Assembly (NCBI RefSeq): GCF_015207285.1
Contig: NZ_JADEXD010000055.1
Coordinates: forward strand, 1 to 34,735
Source: Tychonema sp. LEGE 07203
GTDB taxonomy: Bacteria; Cyanobacteriota; Cyanobacteriia; Cyanobacteriales; Microcoleaceae
Length of the DNA: 34,735 nt
Reading direction: 5' to 3'
The notes beneath the pieces were generated by a model. It had not been told where the DNA came from and ran no database searches. It was given only the letters and a program-made list of their open reading frames with translations. A program made the position numbers and the translations under genes. Positions 16,189 to 24,847 of this stretch are shown in pieces. Within the stretch, counting starts at the first letter, position 1, and each line of letters begins with the position of its first letter.

Positions 16189-16519
16189 TGAATGGCAAAT
16201 TGGGCATGGGGAAATTGCAGCAATTTTCAAACAACAAAACTGGGCGGTTGAAACCTTTTATATACAAACAAAAACCCGCGATCGCGGGTTTGAAGAAGGG
16301 GCGGTTTAAATTACGTTGTTTTCTTTACACCGCCTCTGCGGACAAAAGTTTGTGCAAACCTGGTTTGAGCCGCCCTCTTCAGCTTTTGAGCATTTAAATT
16401 GTCTGTTAAAAAGCGATCGAACTATGAGTGCGGTGAGGCCCAAAGCCCGCCCTGAATATCCAATGTTTATTGGCGGGACAGCTTAGATCGCATCCGTTCG
16501 GATAACCGTCATTAAGATT
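16189..16519. other. Intergenic region after frr
   Basis: No gene is supported. A perfect 20-bp palindrome with a HIP1 core, AAACCCGCGATCGCGGGTTT, lies at 16272-16291 and could end the pyrH-frr message, though its T run is short. From about 16420 the sequence leads into the hairpin terminator at 16520-16588 and may be the body of a small RNA. Confidence 0.5.
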
Positions 16520-16588
16520 GGTTCGATCGCGAGGAATGCAAGTTCTCCGATCTTCGGGACTTGCATTTCCACCGATCGAACCTTTTTT
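16520..16588 (+). terminator. Long hairpin with T run, possible small-RNA terminator
   Basis: GGTTCGATCG at 16520-16529 pairs with CGATCGAACC at 16573-16582, and AATGCAAGT at 16535-16543 pairs with ACTTGCATT at 16558-16566, followed by TTTTTTAT. No protein gene ends nearby (frr stops 330 bp upstream), so this may terminate an unannotated RNA. The AATGCAAGT stem word is shared with the hairpin at 2532-2590. Confidence 0.6.
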
Positions 16589-16624
16589 ATTTCAGGTAAT
16601 TGACAATTCCCCAGTCAACAGTCA

Positions 16625-16654
16625 GTAGGGGCGGTGCCAAGAGTGCCCGCCCTC
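16625..16654. repeat. Third copy of the GTAGGGGCGGTGCC hairpin module
   Basis: The module reads GTAGGGGCGGTGCCAAGAGT and then GCCCGCCCTC, identical in this part to the copies at 10585 and 10669. It is again flanked by heptamers, here of GTCAACA type. Confidence 0.8.
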
Positions 16655-16697
16655 TTAACAGTCAACAGTCAACTTCTTCCATCTTCCTTTTCCTATA

Positions 16698-16965
<268 letters not shown>

Positions 16966-16981
16966 AAAATCTAAAATAATT

Positions 16982-17437
16982 ATGAAAATTTATTTTTATA
17001 AACTAGAAGACCCTTACGGCTGCTTTTCCAATTTTTCACCCCACGAGATTTTTATGTGCGGCGAAAATTGGTTGACTGTGGAACATTACTATCAAGCCCA
17101 AAAATTTGTCGGTAGCGTCGATAGAGAATTAGTGGCTGCGATTCGAGGCGTACCAACTCCTCAAGAAGCAGCCAAATTAGGTCGCGATCCCAAATACCGG
17201 ATGCGCGACGATTGGGAAGCAGTAAAAATTCCGATTATGCGCGAAGCAATTTTAACTAAGTTTCTCACTCATCCAGATATTCAAGCTATTCTCCTCGGCA
17301 CAGGGGATCTAGCGATTGTGGAGGATTCGCCAACGGATTACTACTGGGGCGGAGGCTGCGACGGCACCGGCCAAAATCACTTGGGTAAAATTTTGATGAG
17401 CGTCCGCAGCGAAATTTGTCAGCGTCGGCGAAGCTGA
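16982..17437 (+). CDS. NADAR family (YbiA/DUF1768) protein
   Basis: 151 residues, normal for the family. Signature stretches are KLEDPYGCFSNFSPHEI (6-22), WLTVEHYYQAQKF (30-42), DDWEAVKIPIMREAILTKF and the C-terminal YYWGGGCDGTGQNHLGKILMSVR, with the conserved Trp-Gly and the N-x-LG motif. E. coli YbiA cleaves the N-glycosidic bond of reactive riboflavin-pathway intermediates. NADAR domains have also been linked to ADP-ribose and NAD chemistry and are found in phage-defence contexts. Here it stands alone 17 bp downstream of the nested MITE, with no defence genes beside it, so a housekeeping role is more likely. Its promoter may lie in or before the element. Confidence 0.92.
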   Translation: MKIYFYKLEDPYGCFSNFSPHEIFMCGENWLTVEHYYQAQKFVGSVDRELVAAIRGVPTPQEAAKLGRDPKYRMRDDWEAVKIPIMREAILTKFLTHPDIQAILLGTGDLAIVEDSPTDYYWGGGCDGTGQNHLGKILMSVRSEICQRRRS

Positions 17438-17772
17438 TAAAAACTCAAATTGATTTTTTGGTGTATAAAGTTATACTAACAAATGTAAAGTTAGTTTGAG
17501 CATCAATAATTATGAGAGTGAGATTTGAAGATTGCTAGAAATTTATGAGAACATTATAATAATAATTATTATTAGGTTAAGCCGCTCTGTCTGTTGAAGG
17601 CAAAATCTAAATCTGCGCGATCGCACATTTTCCTTCCCCAGCGCGCGCCAGAGTGATTGTACAGCTCGGTTAAGTCAAAAACTCAGGCAGATGCAGTGCG
17701 CGTCCGATCGCTCCGGCAGCACGTCAAAATTTCTTATTTTTATCGTAATTGTATGATTGCCAAAGGAGATTT
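17438..17772. other. Promoter region of the photoreceptor kinase
   Basis: No gene is seen. It is AT-rich around 17460-17580, including the perfect 18-bp palindrome TAATAATAATTATTATTA near 17557-17575, and then more GC-rich up to the AAGGAGA ribosome binding site before the ATG at 17773. It probably carries the promoter of the kinase. Confidence 0.5.
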
Positions 17773-20760
17773 ATGCAACTCACAGATACACAAGGATTAA
17801 ATCATAAACTAGACAGAGAAATTTTGGTTCGGCGCATAACAGAACGCATCCGGCAATCTCTAGAATTAGAAGATATTTTAACAACTACAGTAGCAGAAGC
17901 GCGGTCTTTTTTGAAAACAGACCGCATCATGATTTATAGGTTTAGTGCCGACGGCAGTGGAGAAGTTGTTGCCGAATCAATTAACAACAACCGTCTGCCT
18001 TCCTTGAAAGGCCTGCACTTTCCAGCAGACGACATTCCCGCCAGCGCCAGGGAGATGTATGTCAGTATGCGCCAGCGGACAATCGTAGATGTTAACTCCG
18101 GGACGATCGTCCTGAGTCCCCTCGATGCTGCCGATACAGGCCAACCTTTAGTGCATGAAGAAATGCACTACCGATCGCTCGATCCTTGTCACACAGCTTA
18201 CCTGATGGGAATGGGAGTGCAATCTTCCTTAGTCGTGCCGATTTTGCACCGCAGAAGCCTGTGCCGAAACAGCAAAACAGAAATCTGCCAGGCCCCGGCG
18301 TGCCTGACTAGATACGAGCCGGGAAGCGATCGCCAAACTCACATCGAACTGTGGGGATTGCTAGTGGCTCACCACTCCCTCCCCCGCAATATTTCAGCAA
18401 CAGATTTAGAAGTAATTCAGCTCGTAGCAGATCAACTGTCAAATGCGATCGGCCACTCGATCCTGCTCCATCAAACCCGCTCTCAAGCAGCCCGCGAAGC
18501 CACCGTCAGCCGCATCACAGCCTTGTTGTACGGTCACGCCAACATTCAACTGCAACAGGCTTTAGAAGCCACCGTTACCGCCTTGGGCGGCAGCGGTGGC
18601 AGACTTTATCTCAATCCTCATCTCAATTCTCAGAATATCAACAGCGGTGAAAAGTTATCGGTTGCCAAGATCGATCGAGCATCTTCTGAACTGTTCAAAA
18701 CAGGCGAGCAACCCACACTTGTCAACTGGGAAACACCCAGGGAACTCGAAGCTCATCCGCTTTGGCAGCAATGGCTGAGCGCCGGATTCAAAAATACCGA
18801 AAAAATTCCCAACTTCCCAATTTTTACTAATTCTCAATTCCCAGCTTGGATAATTACCGACTTATACAAAGTACCTCTGTTTAGAGTTTTACTTCCAGCT
18901 TTCCAACCAACTAAAATTCGGGGTTTGCTAGTAATTCCCCTCCACTACCAACAACAAGTAGTCGGCTGTTTGACGATTTTTCGCAATGAAATTGATACCG
19001 AAAAAATGTGGGCGGGGCGCTTTGACAGCAGCGCTGCACAAACCCTTCCCAGACAATCTTTTGAAGTATGGCGAGAAATCAAAAAAGGTCAGTCGCCGGA
19101 ATGGAAGCCCCAGGAGATAGAGCAAGCTTTAGCGCTCGGCAGCCAATTTTGTGCGGCAATCGGGCAGTACCTTCTTTATAAAGAAGTGCAGGCACTGAAT
19201 GCCAACTTGGAGATCCAAGTTCAACAACGCACCGCCGAATTGCAAAAATCCTTGGACTTCGTTCAAGTATTGAACCGAGTTAGAGACCAAATTCGCAGCA
19301 GCTTAGATTTAAAAACCATACTGCAAACTATTGTGCGAGAAGTGAGAGTTTTGCTCGATACCGATCGCACGGTAATCTATCAATTTGCCGCAGCCAAACA
19401 GGGCGAGGTAGTTGTCGAAGCTGTTCGCGGCGAGTGGCAGTCAATTTTAGGTCTCAAATCTCCACAAGATTGCTTCCCCGAGGGCTCAGATTGCTTTTAC
19501 CGAGCTGGAATGATGCGAGCAATTAATGATATTTATACTGATGATTTAACGCCCTGTCACCGCGAATTTTTGGAAAAATTGCAGGTGAGGGGCTGTTTAA
19601 TTGTGCCGATGATTGGCAAAAATGCCCAATTGTGGGGGTTGCTGATAGCCCACGAGTGTTCCGCGCCGAGGGTTTGGCAAACAGCAGAACAAGAGTTGCT
19701 GCAACATTTGACCTCTCAAGCTGCGATCGCCATTCACCAAGCAGAACTTTATCAAGAAAGTCTCAATGCAGCAACTGCCGATCGAGCAAAAGCCGAACAG
19801 CTAGCTAAAACCCTCACAGAACTCAATAATACCCAAGCCCAACTGATTCAAACCGAAAAAATGTCCAGTCTCGGACAACTCGTGGCGGGAGTCGCCCACG
19901 AAATCAACAACCCGGTTAACTTTATCTACGGTAATCTTTCCCACGCCAGCGAATACAGCAAAGATTTGCTCTGCTTGGTGGAACTCTACCGCCAGCACTA
20001 CCCCAATCCCAACCCAGAAATTAGCGAGTGCTCCGAAGCCATCGACGTTGAATTTCTGGCTGAAGATTTGCCCAAAATTTTGGGTTCGATGAAAGTCGGA
20101 GTTGAGCGCATCCGCCAGTTAGTAGTATCTTTGCGAAATTTTTCCCGGCTGGATCAAGCTCAAAAGAAACCTGTCGATATTCACGAAGGCATCGAAAGTA
20201 CCCTGTTGATTTTGCAGCACCGACTCAAATCCCAGTCCGATCGCAAAACCGTAGAAATCATCAAAGAATACGGCAACTTGCCCTTAGTAGAATGCTATGC
20301 CAGCTCGCTCAATCAGGTATTTATGAATCTGATCGGCAATGCCATTGACGCCCTAGAAATGGGACAAAAAGACCAAATCCTCAATATTCCCGGACTCGGT
20401 GCAAGTGCAGCGGCAACCTATTTTAGCTCCCAAGAACAGGCGATCGAACCCGTAGATATAAATGGCAGCACCGAGTCTTTTATTCCTAATTTTCCATCCC
20501 CTTGCATTCGGATTCGCACCGAATTAATCGATGAAAAAACAGTAGGAATTTGTATTGCCGACAACGGTCACGGCATCCCCAAAGAGTTAATTTCTCACAT
20601 ATTTAATCCGTTTTTTACTACTAAACCCGTCGGGCGGGGGACAGGGTTAGGACTGTCTATCAGTTATCAAATTGTAGTTGAGAAACACCAGGGGATACTC
20701 AAGTGTGTTTCTGTACCGGGTGGCGGTACAGAGTTCTCGATCGAGATTCCGTTGAATTAG
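17773..20760 (+). CDS. Knotless phytochrome-type sensor histidine kinase (GAF-PHY-GAF-HisKA-HATPase)
   Basis: 995 residues; start chosen at 17773 behind AAGGAGA. No PAS domain precedes the first GAF (about 12-215), as in Cph2-type phytochromes. This GAF has D87-I-P and C139-H140 with Y143, the same spacing as Cph1 Asp207, Cys259, His260 and Tyr263, so a bilin on Cys139 is likely. A PHY domain follows with the tongue motif PRQSF (426-430) and WRE. After a coiled coil, a second GAF (about 490-665) has a cyanobacteriochrome-type site LTPC595-H. The kinase has H709 in AGVAHEINNP, N-box NLIGNAIDAL at 852 and GRGTGLGLS. Light sensing by phosphorelay is inferred. No response regulator is adjacent. 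Confidence 0.9.
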   Translation: MQLTDTQGLNHKLDREILVRRITERIRQSLELEDILTTTVAEARSFLKTDRIMIYRFSADGSGEVVAESINNNRLPSLKGLHFPADDIPASAREMYVSMRQRTIVDVNSGTIVLSPLDAADTGQPLVHEEMHYRSLDPCHTAYLMGMGVQSSLVVPILHRRSLCRNSKTEICQAPACLTRYEPGSDRQTHIELWGLLVAHHSLPRNISATDLEVIQLVADQLSNAIGHSILLHQTRSQAAREATVSRITALLYGHANIQLQQALEATVTALGGSGGRLYLNPHLNSQNINSGEKLSVAKIDRASSELFKTGEQPTLVNWETPRELEAHPLWQQWLSAGFKNTEKIPNFPIFTNSQFPAWIITDLYKVPLFRVLLPAFQPTKIRGLLVIPLHYQQQVVGCLTIFRNEIDTEKMWAGRFDSSAAQTLPRQSFEVWREIKKGQSPEWKPQEIEQALALGSQFCAAIGQYLLYKEVQALNANLEIQVQQRTAELQKSLDFVQVLNRVRDQIRSSLDLKTILQTIVREVRVLLDTDRTVIYQFAAAKQGEVVVEAVRGEWQSILGLKSPQDCFPEGSDCFYRAGMMRAINDIYTDDLTPCHREFLEKLQVRGCLIVPMIGKNAQLWGLLIAHECSAPRVWQTAEQELLQHLTSQAAIAIHQAELYQESLNAATADRAKAEQLAKTLTELNNTQAQLIQTEKMSSLGQLVAGVAHEINNPVNFIYGNLSHASEYSKDLLCLVELYRQHYPNPNPEISECSEAIDVEFLAEDLPKILGSMKVGVERIRQLVVSLRNFSRLDQAQKKPVDIHEGIESTLLILQHRLKSQSDRKTVEIIKEYGNLPLVECYASSLNQVFMNLIGNAIDALEMGQKDQILNIPGLGASAAATYFSSQEQAIEPVDINGSTESFIPNFPSPCIRIRTELIDEKTVGICIADNGHGIPKELISHIFNPFFTTKPVGRGTGLGLSISYQIVVEKHQGILKCVSVPGGGTEFSIEIPLN

Positions 20761-20770
20761 CGAGTTCTGC

Positions 20771-21544
20771 TCAAGGCAAGAGTATCTTCACCAGAACCGA
20801 ACCGATCGATCCCAGAAGACTCATAAAGTTGCCGCCCCCAGTGCGCGGCTCCGTTGGCTTTTGGCGCGCCACAATTGCTTCGGCTAACTGCTTTGACAAT
20901 TCCTGACCTTGGGGATTTCCTTGAGCTGCAAAGAGTTGGTTTGCTCTGGCCGCGTCTTGACTCGCGCCGGCGAAGTCTCCCAAGTCAGCCCGAGACATGC
21001 TGCGCGCAAAATAAATGGCGGCTGCATCCGATTTCAAATTCAGGGCTTGATTGTAATAATCGATCGCATTTCTGTAATTTCCCGCTTGAGCTTCCTGGAC
21101 TCCCAACCGGTAAAAATCTTCAGCGGTGCCGATATTAGTTGGCATTCCCCTAACTCCCAGCAGTTGGGCGTTAGTTAAATTAGCGTCGGTTAAATTTGCA
21201 TTGCTGAGATAGGCGCTTCTCAAGTCAGCACCGCTGAGGTTGGCTCCGCTGAGGTTGGCCCCCGTCAGGTTGACTCCAAACAAACTGGTGCCGCTGAGGT
21301 TGGCACCGCTGAGATCCGCTCCGGTGAGGTTGGCTCGGCTGAGGTTCGCCAATCTCAAGTCAGCACCTTTGAGATTTGCTCCTGTTAAGTTAGCTAAAAC
21401 CAGACCGGCACTGCTGAGGTCGCAGTTGGGACACTCTCGGGTGGCTAGCAATTGTTGGGTGTGTTGGATGTTTTCGGCCGATGCAGGAGCGATCGGGGCG
21501 ATCGCGCTCAACAGCGTTAAAGCAGCGAGGATTCTAAGTTTCAT
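20771..21544 (-). CDS. Exported pentapeptide-repeat and TPR protein
   Basis: 257 residues from the ATG at 21544; seven upstream in-frame codons look like leader. A signal peptide ([23 protein letters not shown]) suggests export. The mature protein begins with [14 protein letters not shown], then about 15 pentapeptide repeats of A(N/D)LSG type (about 45-130) that should form a right-handed beta-helix. Next is a TPR-like helical region ([33 protein letters not shown]) and a hydrophobic C-terminus ([18 protein letters not shown]) that may anchor it. Such proteins are very common in cyanobacteria and mostly of unknown role. It converges with the kinase gene with a 10-bp gap. Confidence 0.88.
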   Translation of the reverse strand: MKLRILAALTLLSAIAPIAPASAENIQHTQQLLATRECPNCDLSSAGLVLANLTGANLKGADLRLANLSRANLTGADLSGANLSGTSLFGVNLTGANLSGANLSGADLRSAYLSNANLTDANLTNAQLLGVRGMPTNIGTAEDFYRLGVQEAQAGNYRNAIDYYNQALNLKSDAAAIYFARSMSRADLGDFAGASQDAARANQLFAAQGNPQGQELSKQLAEAIVARQKPTEPRTGGGNFMSLLGSIGSVLVKILLP

Positions 21545-21804
21545 TTTAACCGTCCCAAATCCCAAATATTAAATCTAAAATAGCTTTTCTCGAAGCAGTT
21601 GAAAATCACCATAACACAAGTTCACCCACCAAATCTTTTGACTTGCCGGATGTAGCAGTTCTGTGCGCCACCAGCACCCTAGATTGAAGCGATCCGCCTT
21701 ACCTGAGTGTCAAATAAAGATTTCGCTGCCAATAAATTAGGGCAATGAAAACCTCATTACCCTTTAGCCGCAGTTCTCGGCAACCATAAAATTTAACAAA
21801 TAAA

Positions 21805-22449
21805 TTAGTCGTGGATCGTGCCGTCGGGCATCATCGTACCCTTAAGATATACTCCGCTCAGGTTGACTTTTGTAAGGTTTGCTCCCAGCAGGTTTGCCCC
21901 GCTTAAATCTGACGCACTTAAAACCGCATCAGTCAAATCCGCCCTAATTAAGCTCGCTCCCATTAAGTCGGCTCCGCTGAGGTCTACTTTGCTCAGGTTT
22001 GCGCCAATTAAATCGGATTCTGTGATAACTGCCCTCCGCAAGTTTACTCCGTAAAGATTTACTCCGTGCAAGTCTGCACGGCAGAGTATTGCCCGAGATA
22101 TGTTGGCTCCAATTAAATTTGCTTGGATCAGGGAAGCTCCGCTCAAGTCTGCTTTGCTGAGGTTGGCTCCCATCAACTCAGCTCGATACAGGTTAGCTTC
22201 AGCTAAAAGTGCTTCTGTGAAGTCTGCTCCACCTAAGTCGGCTCTGCTCAAATCGATTTTGGACAAATTGGCTTTGCCAAAGTTGACTCTGCTGAGTTTG
22301 GCTTTGCTGAGATTGGCTCCAATCAGGTCAGCTTCATACAGATTGGCTCCAATCAATTCTGCTTCGTAGAGGTAGACTTGGTGCAGGTAGACCCCGCTAA
22401 AATTTCTTTCTCCTATTGCGTATAGCTTGAGCAGTTCGTCAACGTTCAT
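21805..22449 (-). CDS. Pentapeptide-repeat protein
   Basis: 214 residues from the ATG at 22449. A short N-terminal stretch, MNVDELLKLYAIGERNFSGVYL, is the usual opening of cyanobacterial pentapeptide proteins. From about residue 22 to the end it consists of some 35 repeats centred on Leu/Phe with Ala at -2 (for example ANLYEADLIGANLSKA), predicting one long beta-helix. The end MMPDGTIHD is a common C-terminal cap. There is no signal peptide, so it is probably cytosolic, unlike its neighbour 260 bp downstream. Some such proteins inhibit DNA gyrase by DNA mimicry; nothing here shows that. Confidence 0.88.
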   Translation of the reverse strand: MNVDELLKLYAIGERNFSGVYLHQVYLYEAELIGANLYEADLIGANLSKAKLSRVNFGKANLSKIDLSRADLGGADFTEALLAEANLYRAELMGANLSKADLSGASLIQANLIGANISRAILCRADLHGVNLYGVNLRRAVITESDLIGANLSKVDLSGADLMGASLIRADLTDAVLSASDLSGANLLGANLTKVNLSGVYLKGTMMPDGTIHD

Positions 22450-23190
22450 TGTGGCTTCTCTACACCTTTTAAATGCAGAATACTGTCCGCTTGCTGGTTG
22501 CACCGGATGTTCTGTCATTTGAGATTTTAGACGCTGACATATTCACACCCAGCGCGAGACTTCCCTCAACCTGCAGTTTGGAGCATAAATTTAGATGGTT
22601 TGGGGAGGGTGAAGGACTAAACTCGACGATATTTTACTTTCAAATAAAAATAAATATTACAATTTTTTCACAACCAGGTCGATCGCCCGCGGGCAACTAA
22701 ATCAAGAGATTTCAGCTCGATCGCGCGATCGAAGCCGTAACTTTTTGTATGTAGTTGAGTTTACTGAGTATTGGTGTGACCGGGATCGCTAATTTATGTT
22801 AGTAGTATCACATACAAACCACTGTTTCGATCACGACAGGCAGAAAAAAATAGCAGATAGTGGTACTGTACTGCGCGAAATTGACAATTCCACCGTCTGC
22901 GTGTTTTACTCAACAAACAATCGATCGAGTAGTTTTACAGAGACCTGCTCCGGGCAGGAAAGTCGGTTGCAGCGTCACTCGACGCGACCTGTTCAGGTTG
23001 ATGAAAGTCCTTATGTCCCAGGATTTATCGCACAGCGACAGGCAGAAAAGCACTTCTGGGTACAGGGAAATGTATGTGTAAAATTTCGATTGCTGGCGTG
23101 CAGAGCAAGCCTGTTTGGTAGAGGCTAATGATTAAAAGTTGCCAATGCCAGCACAAAAATCACCAAAAAACACCAGGAAAACCATGATAT
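22450..23190. other. Gene-poor 740-bp stretch
   Basis: Several open frames exist on the plus strand between 22796 and 23128 but none has a believable ribosome binding site, hydrophobic pattern or motif, and they overlap in different frames. I see nothing I can name. With the broken gene at 23191 and the solitary HTH gene at 23542 this looks like a decaying region, perhaps an old insertion site. Confidence 0.5.
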
Positions 23191-23397
23191 ATGTTTGCTA
23201 AAAAGAGAATCAATGGTATTCCTTAAAAGTCAACTATTGCACCCAATGTAGCAGTCGAACGGTTAACTGATATCACTGTTAGCAATGACGCTTCTGCCAT
23301 CAAATACAAAACTGACCAAAAAATCATGTTTTTTACAAAAAAACTTGGTGCAGCCATTGCTCCCGACCAAACAAAGAAACGGCTGGCGATCGTTTAA
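23191..23397 (+). pseudogene. Small gene broken by an in-frame stop
   Basis: From the ATG at 23191 the frame reads MFAKKRINGIP, then TAA at 23224, then continues for 56 codons, including VAVERLTDITVSNDASAI and KYKTDQKIMFFTKKLGAA, to a final TAA at 23395-23397. The post-stop part has normal protein composition, and no start codon lies just after the stop, so a single nonsense change in a 68-codon gene is the simplest reading. I do not recognise the family. The alternative is chance. It lies 145 bp before a transposase-type HTH gene. Confidence 0.45.
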
Positions 23398-23541
23398 GTA
23401 AGTCCCGGACTGAAAAAGTTTAATTTAGCTCGCTTGTGCGTTGCTTTATTAGCAAGCAAAAGGCGAGCATTTAGGATGGGGCAGATTTTGCTCCCTTGTC
23501 AAACAAAGCTATTGTAGAACGCAAATCGCGAGGTAATTGGT

Positions 23542-23979
23542 ATGGCTGGAGTATGTAAACTTAGCATCACGGAGACAATTGAAGAACTGAAAAGCTTGTT
23601 AAACGAACAAAAAACGGCAAGCGGCTTTCAAAAAATTCAAGCACTTTACTTGTTCAAAATTTGTCACGTTAAGACAGTTAAAGAATTGGCAATGACGATC
23701 GGGGTAAACCGAATTACAGTGCAGCGGTGGCTGAGAAAGTACCGGTCTGAGGGACTCGAAGGACTCCTGGAAACAAAGCACAGCGGCGGCCGCAAGCCTG
23801 CGATTCCTCCTCTAGCCCGCGCTAGTTTGGCAATGCGCCTCAGCGACCCCCAGAAAGGCTTTAAAAGCTATGGAGAAATTCAAGAGTGGTTGCAGCAGGA
23901 ATACAGCATTGAGGCTTCCTATAAAGCCGTTTACGCAACAGTCAAATATCAGCTAAAAGCCAAGCTGACGAAGGTCTAG
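23542..23979 (+). CDS. Transposase-type helix-turn-helix protein lacking a DDE domain
   Basis: 145 residues. Residues about 25-75 contain a helix-turn-helix (VKELAMTIGVNRITVQRWLRKYRSEGLEGLLE), followed by a winged-helix segment (SDPQKGFKSYGEIQEWLQQEYSIEASYKAVYATVKYQLKAKL). This is the N-terminal half of IS630-type transposases. In intact elements a catalytic DDE domain follows in the same or a shifted frame; the next 250 bp contain no such sequence. It is therefore an IS remnant, or a retained small DNA-binding protein. I saw no inverted ends or target duplication around it. Confidence 0.8.
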   Translation: MAGVCKLSITETIEELKSLLNEQKTASGFQKIQALYLFKICHVKTVKELAMTIGVNRITVQRWLRKYRSEGLEGLLETKHSGGRKPAIPPLARASLAMRLSDPQKGFKSYGEIQEWLQQEYSIEASYKAVYATVKYQLKAKLTKV

Positions 23980-24225
23980 ACTGTGCAATGGGTTGTCGAT
24001 TTTTGTTGAGGGATTTTCTGCAGGCGACAAACCCTACAGCTACTGTTGCATGAAGGCAGGAGAATTGGTATAAATTGTGTGCGGTGGCGATCGATCGATG
24101 GGGAGAAGATTTAACGCTTTTTCCGCGTTTTTTAAAGAAAGATGCTTAAAAAATGTGCCCTAACTTATAACTTGCAAGTTTTGTCTGGCTTGCAGTTTTT
24201 GTTATGATGTAAAAATCTGCCGCGA

Positions 24226-24579
24226 TTAAGGCAAAAACCGATCCAAAGCCGCTTTCAATTCTTCTATTTCTGTATCGATATTGCCTTCTTTAGCGGCTCT
24301 AGCAATGCACTCAGTTAAATGTTCGTCAAGGATGATTCTCGCTACGCGATCGAGGGCTCCTCGAACTGCCGCAACTTGTACGAGAACTTCGGGACAGGGA
24401 CGGTTTTCTTGCACCATTGTTTTAATGCCGCGGACGTGTCCTTCAATCCGAGACAAGCGATTTACCAGCCGCCGCATCGATTCTTCATCGTGATGGTGAG
24501 GGTGGGCTGATTCATTGTCGTGATGGTGGTGGGAATTTGAGGGCAAGGATTTGTCAGTAGAAGTATCAGATAGAATCAT
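24226..24579 (-). CDS. CsoR/RcnR family metal-sensing repressor, InrS-like
   Basis: 117 residues. The DUF156 four-helix fold is shown by MRRLVNRLSRIEGHVRGIKTMV and AAVRGALDRVARIILDEHLTEC. The metal site is Cys62 (RPC), His87 and Cys91 (EHLTEC). The His-rich N-terminus has HHHH at 17-20 and HPHHH at 26-30. Spacing matches what I recall for the Synechocystis nickel sensor InrS (His21, Cys53, His78, Cys82): here His30, Cys62, His87, Cys91. It would release DNA when nickel (or copper or cobalt) binds. It is divergent from a Deg protease; no metal exporter gene is visible within the window, so its target is open. Confidence 0.85.
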   Translation of the reverse strand: MILSDTSTDKSLPSNSHHHHDNESAHPHHHDEESMRRLVNRLSRIEGHVRGIKTMVQENRPCPEVLVQVAAVRGALDRVARIILDEHLTECIARAAKEGNIDTEIEELKAALDRFLP

Positions 24580-24847
24580 TGGGGTTATACCAGTTAAGAT
24601 TTTAGATGGGGAATGGTCGATTCCTTAAGAGTTTGGCTCGCGGGCCTACTGCGGGATTCTGGTGAAACTGATATTACTAGGGAAATTTTTCAAGTTAAGA
24701 TTGAAAATATGTTGAATTTGTCCGGGCTGCTGACTCATCTATATCTAATTGTCTAAATATATTTAGGATCTTGATAGTGGCAGATTATGGAGTCCGCACG
24801 ATCGCACACCTTTACTAGACTAACCCAGACTAACAAAGATTGACGCT

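Noticed and set aside
22796-23128. 110-codon open frame in the gene-poor stretch
   Set aside because: A second overlapping frame is equally open, neither has a start signal or recognisable motif.
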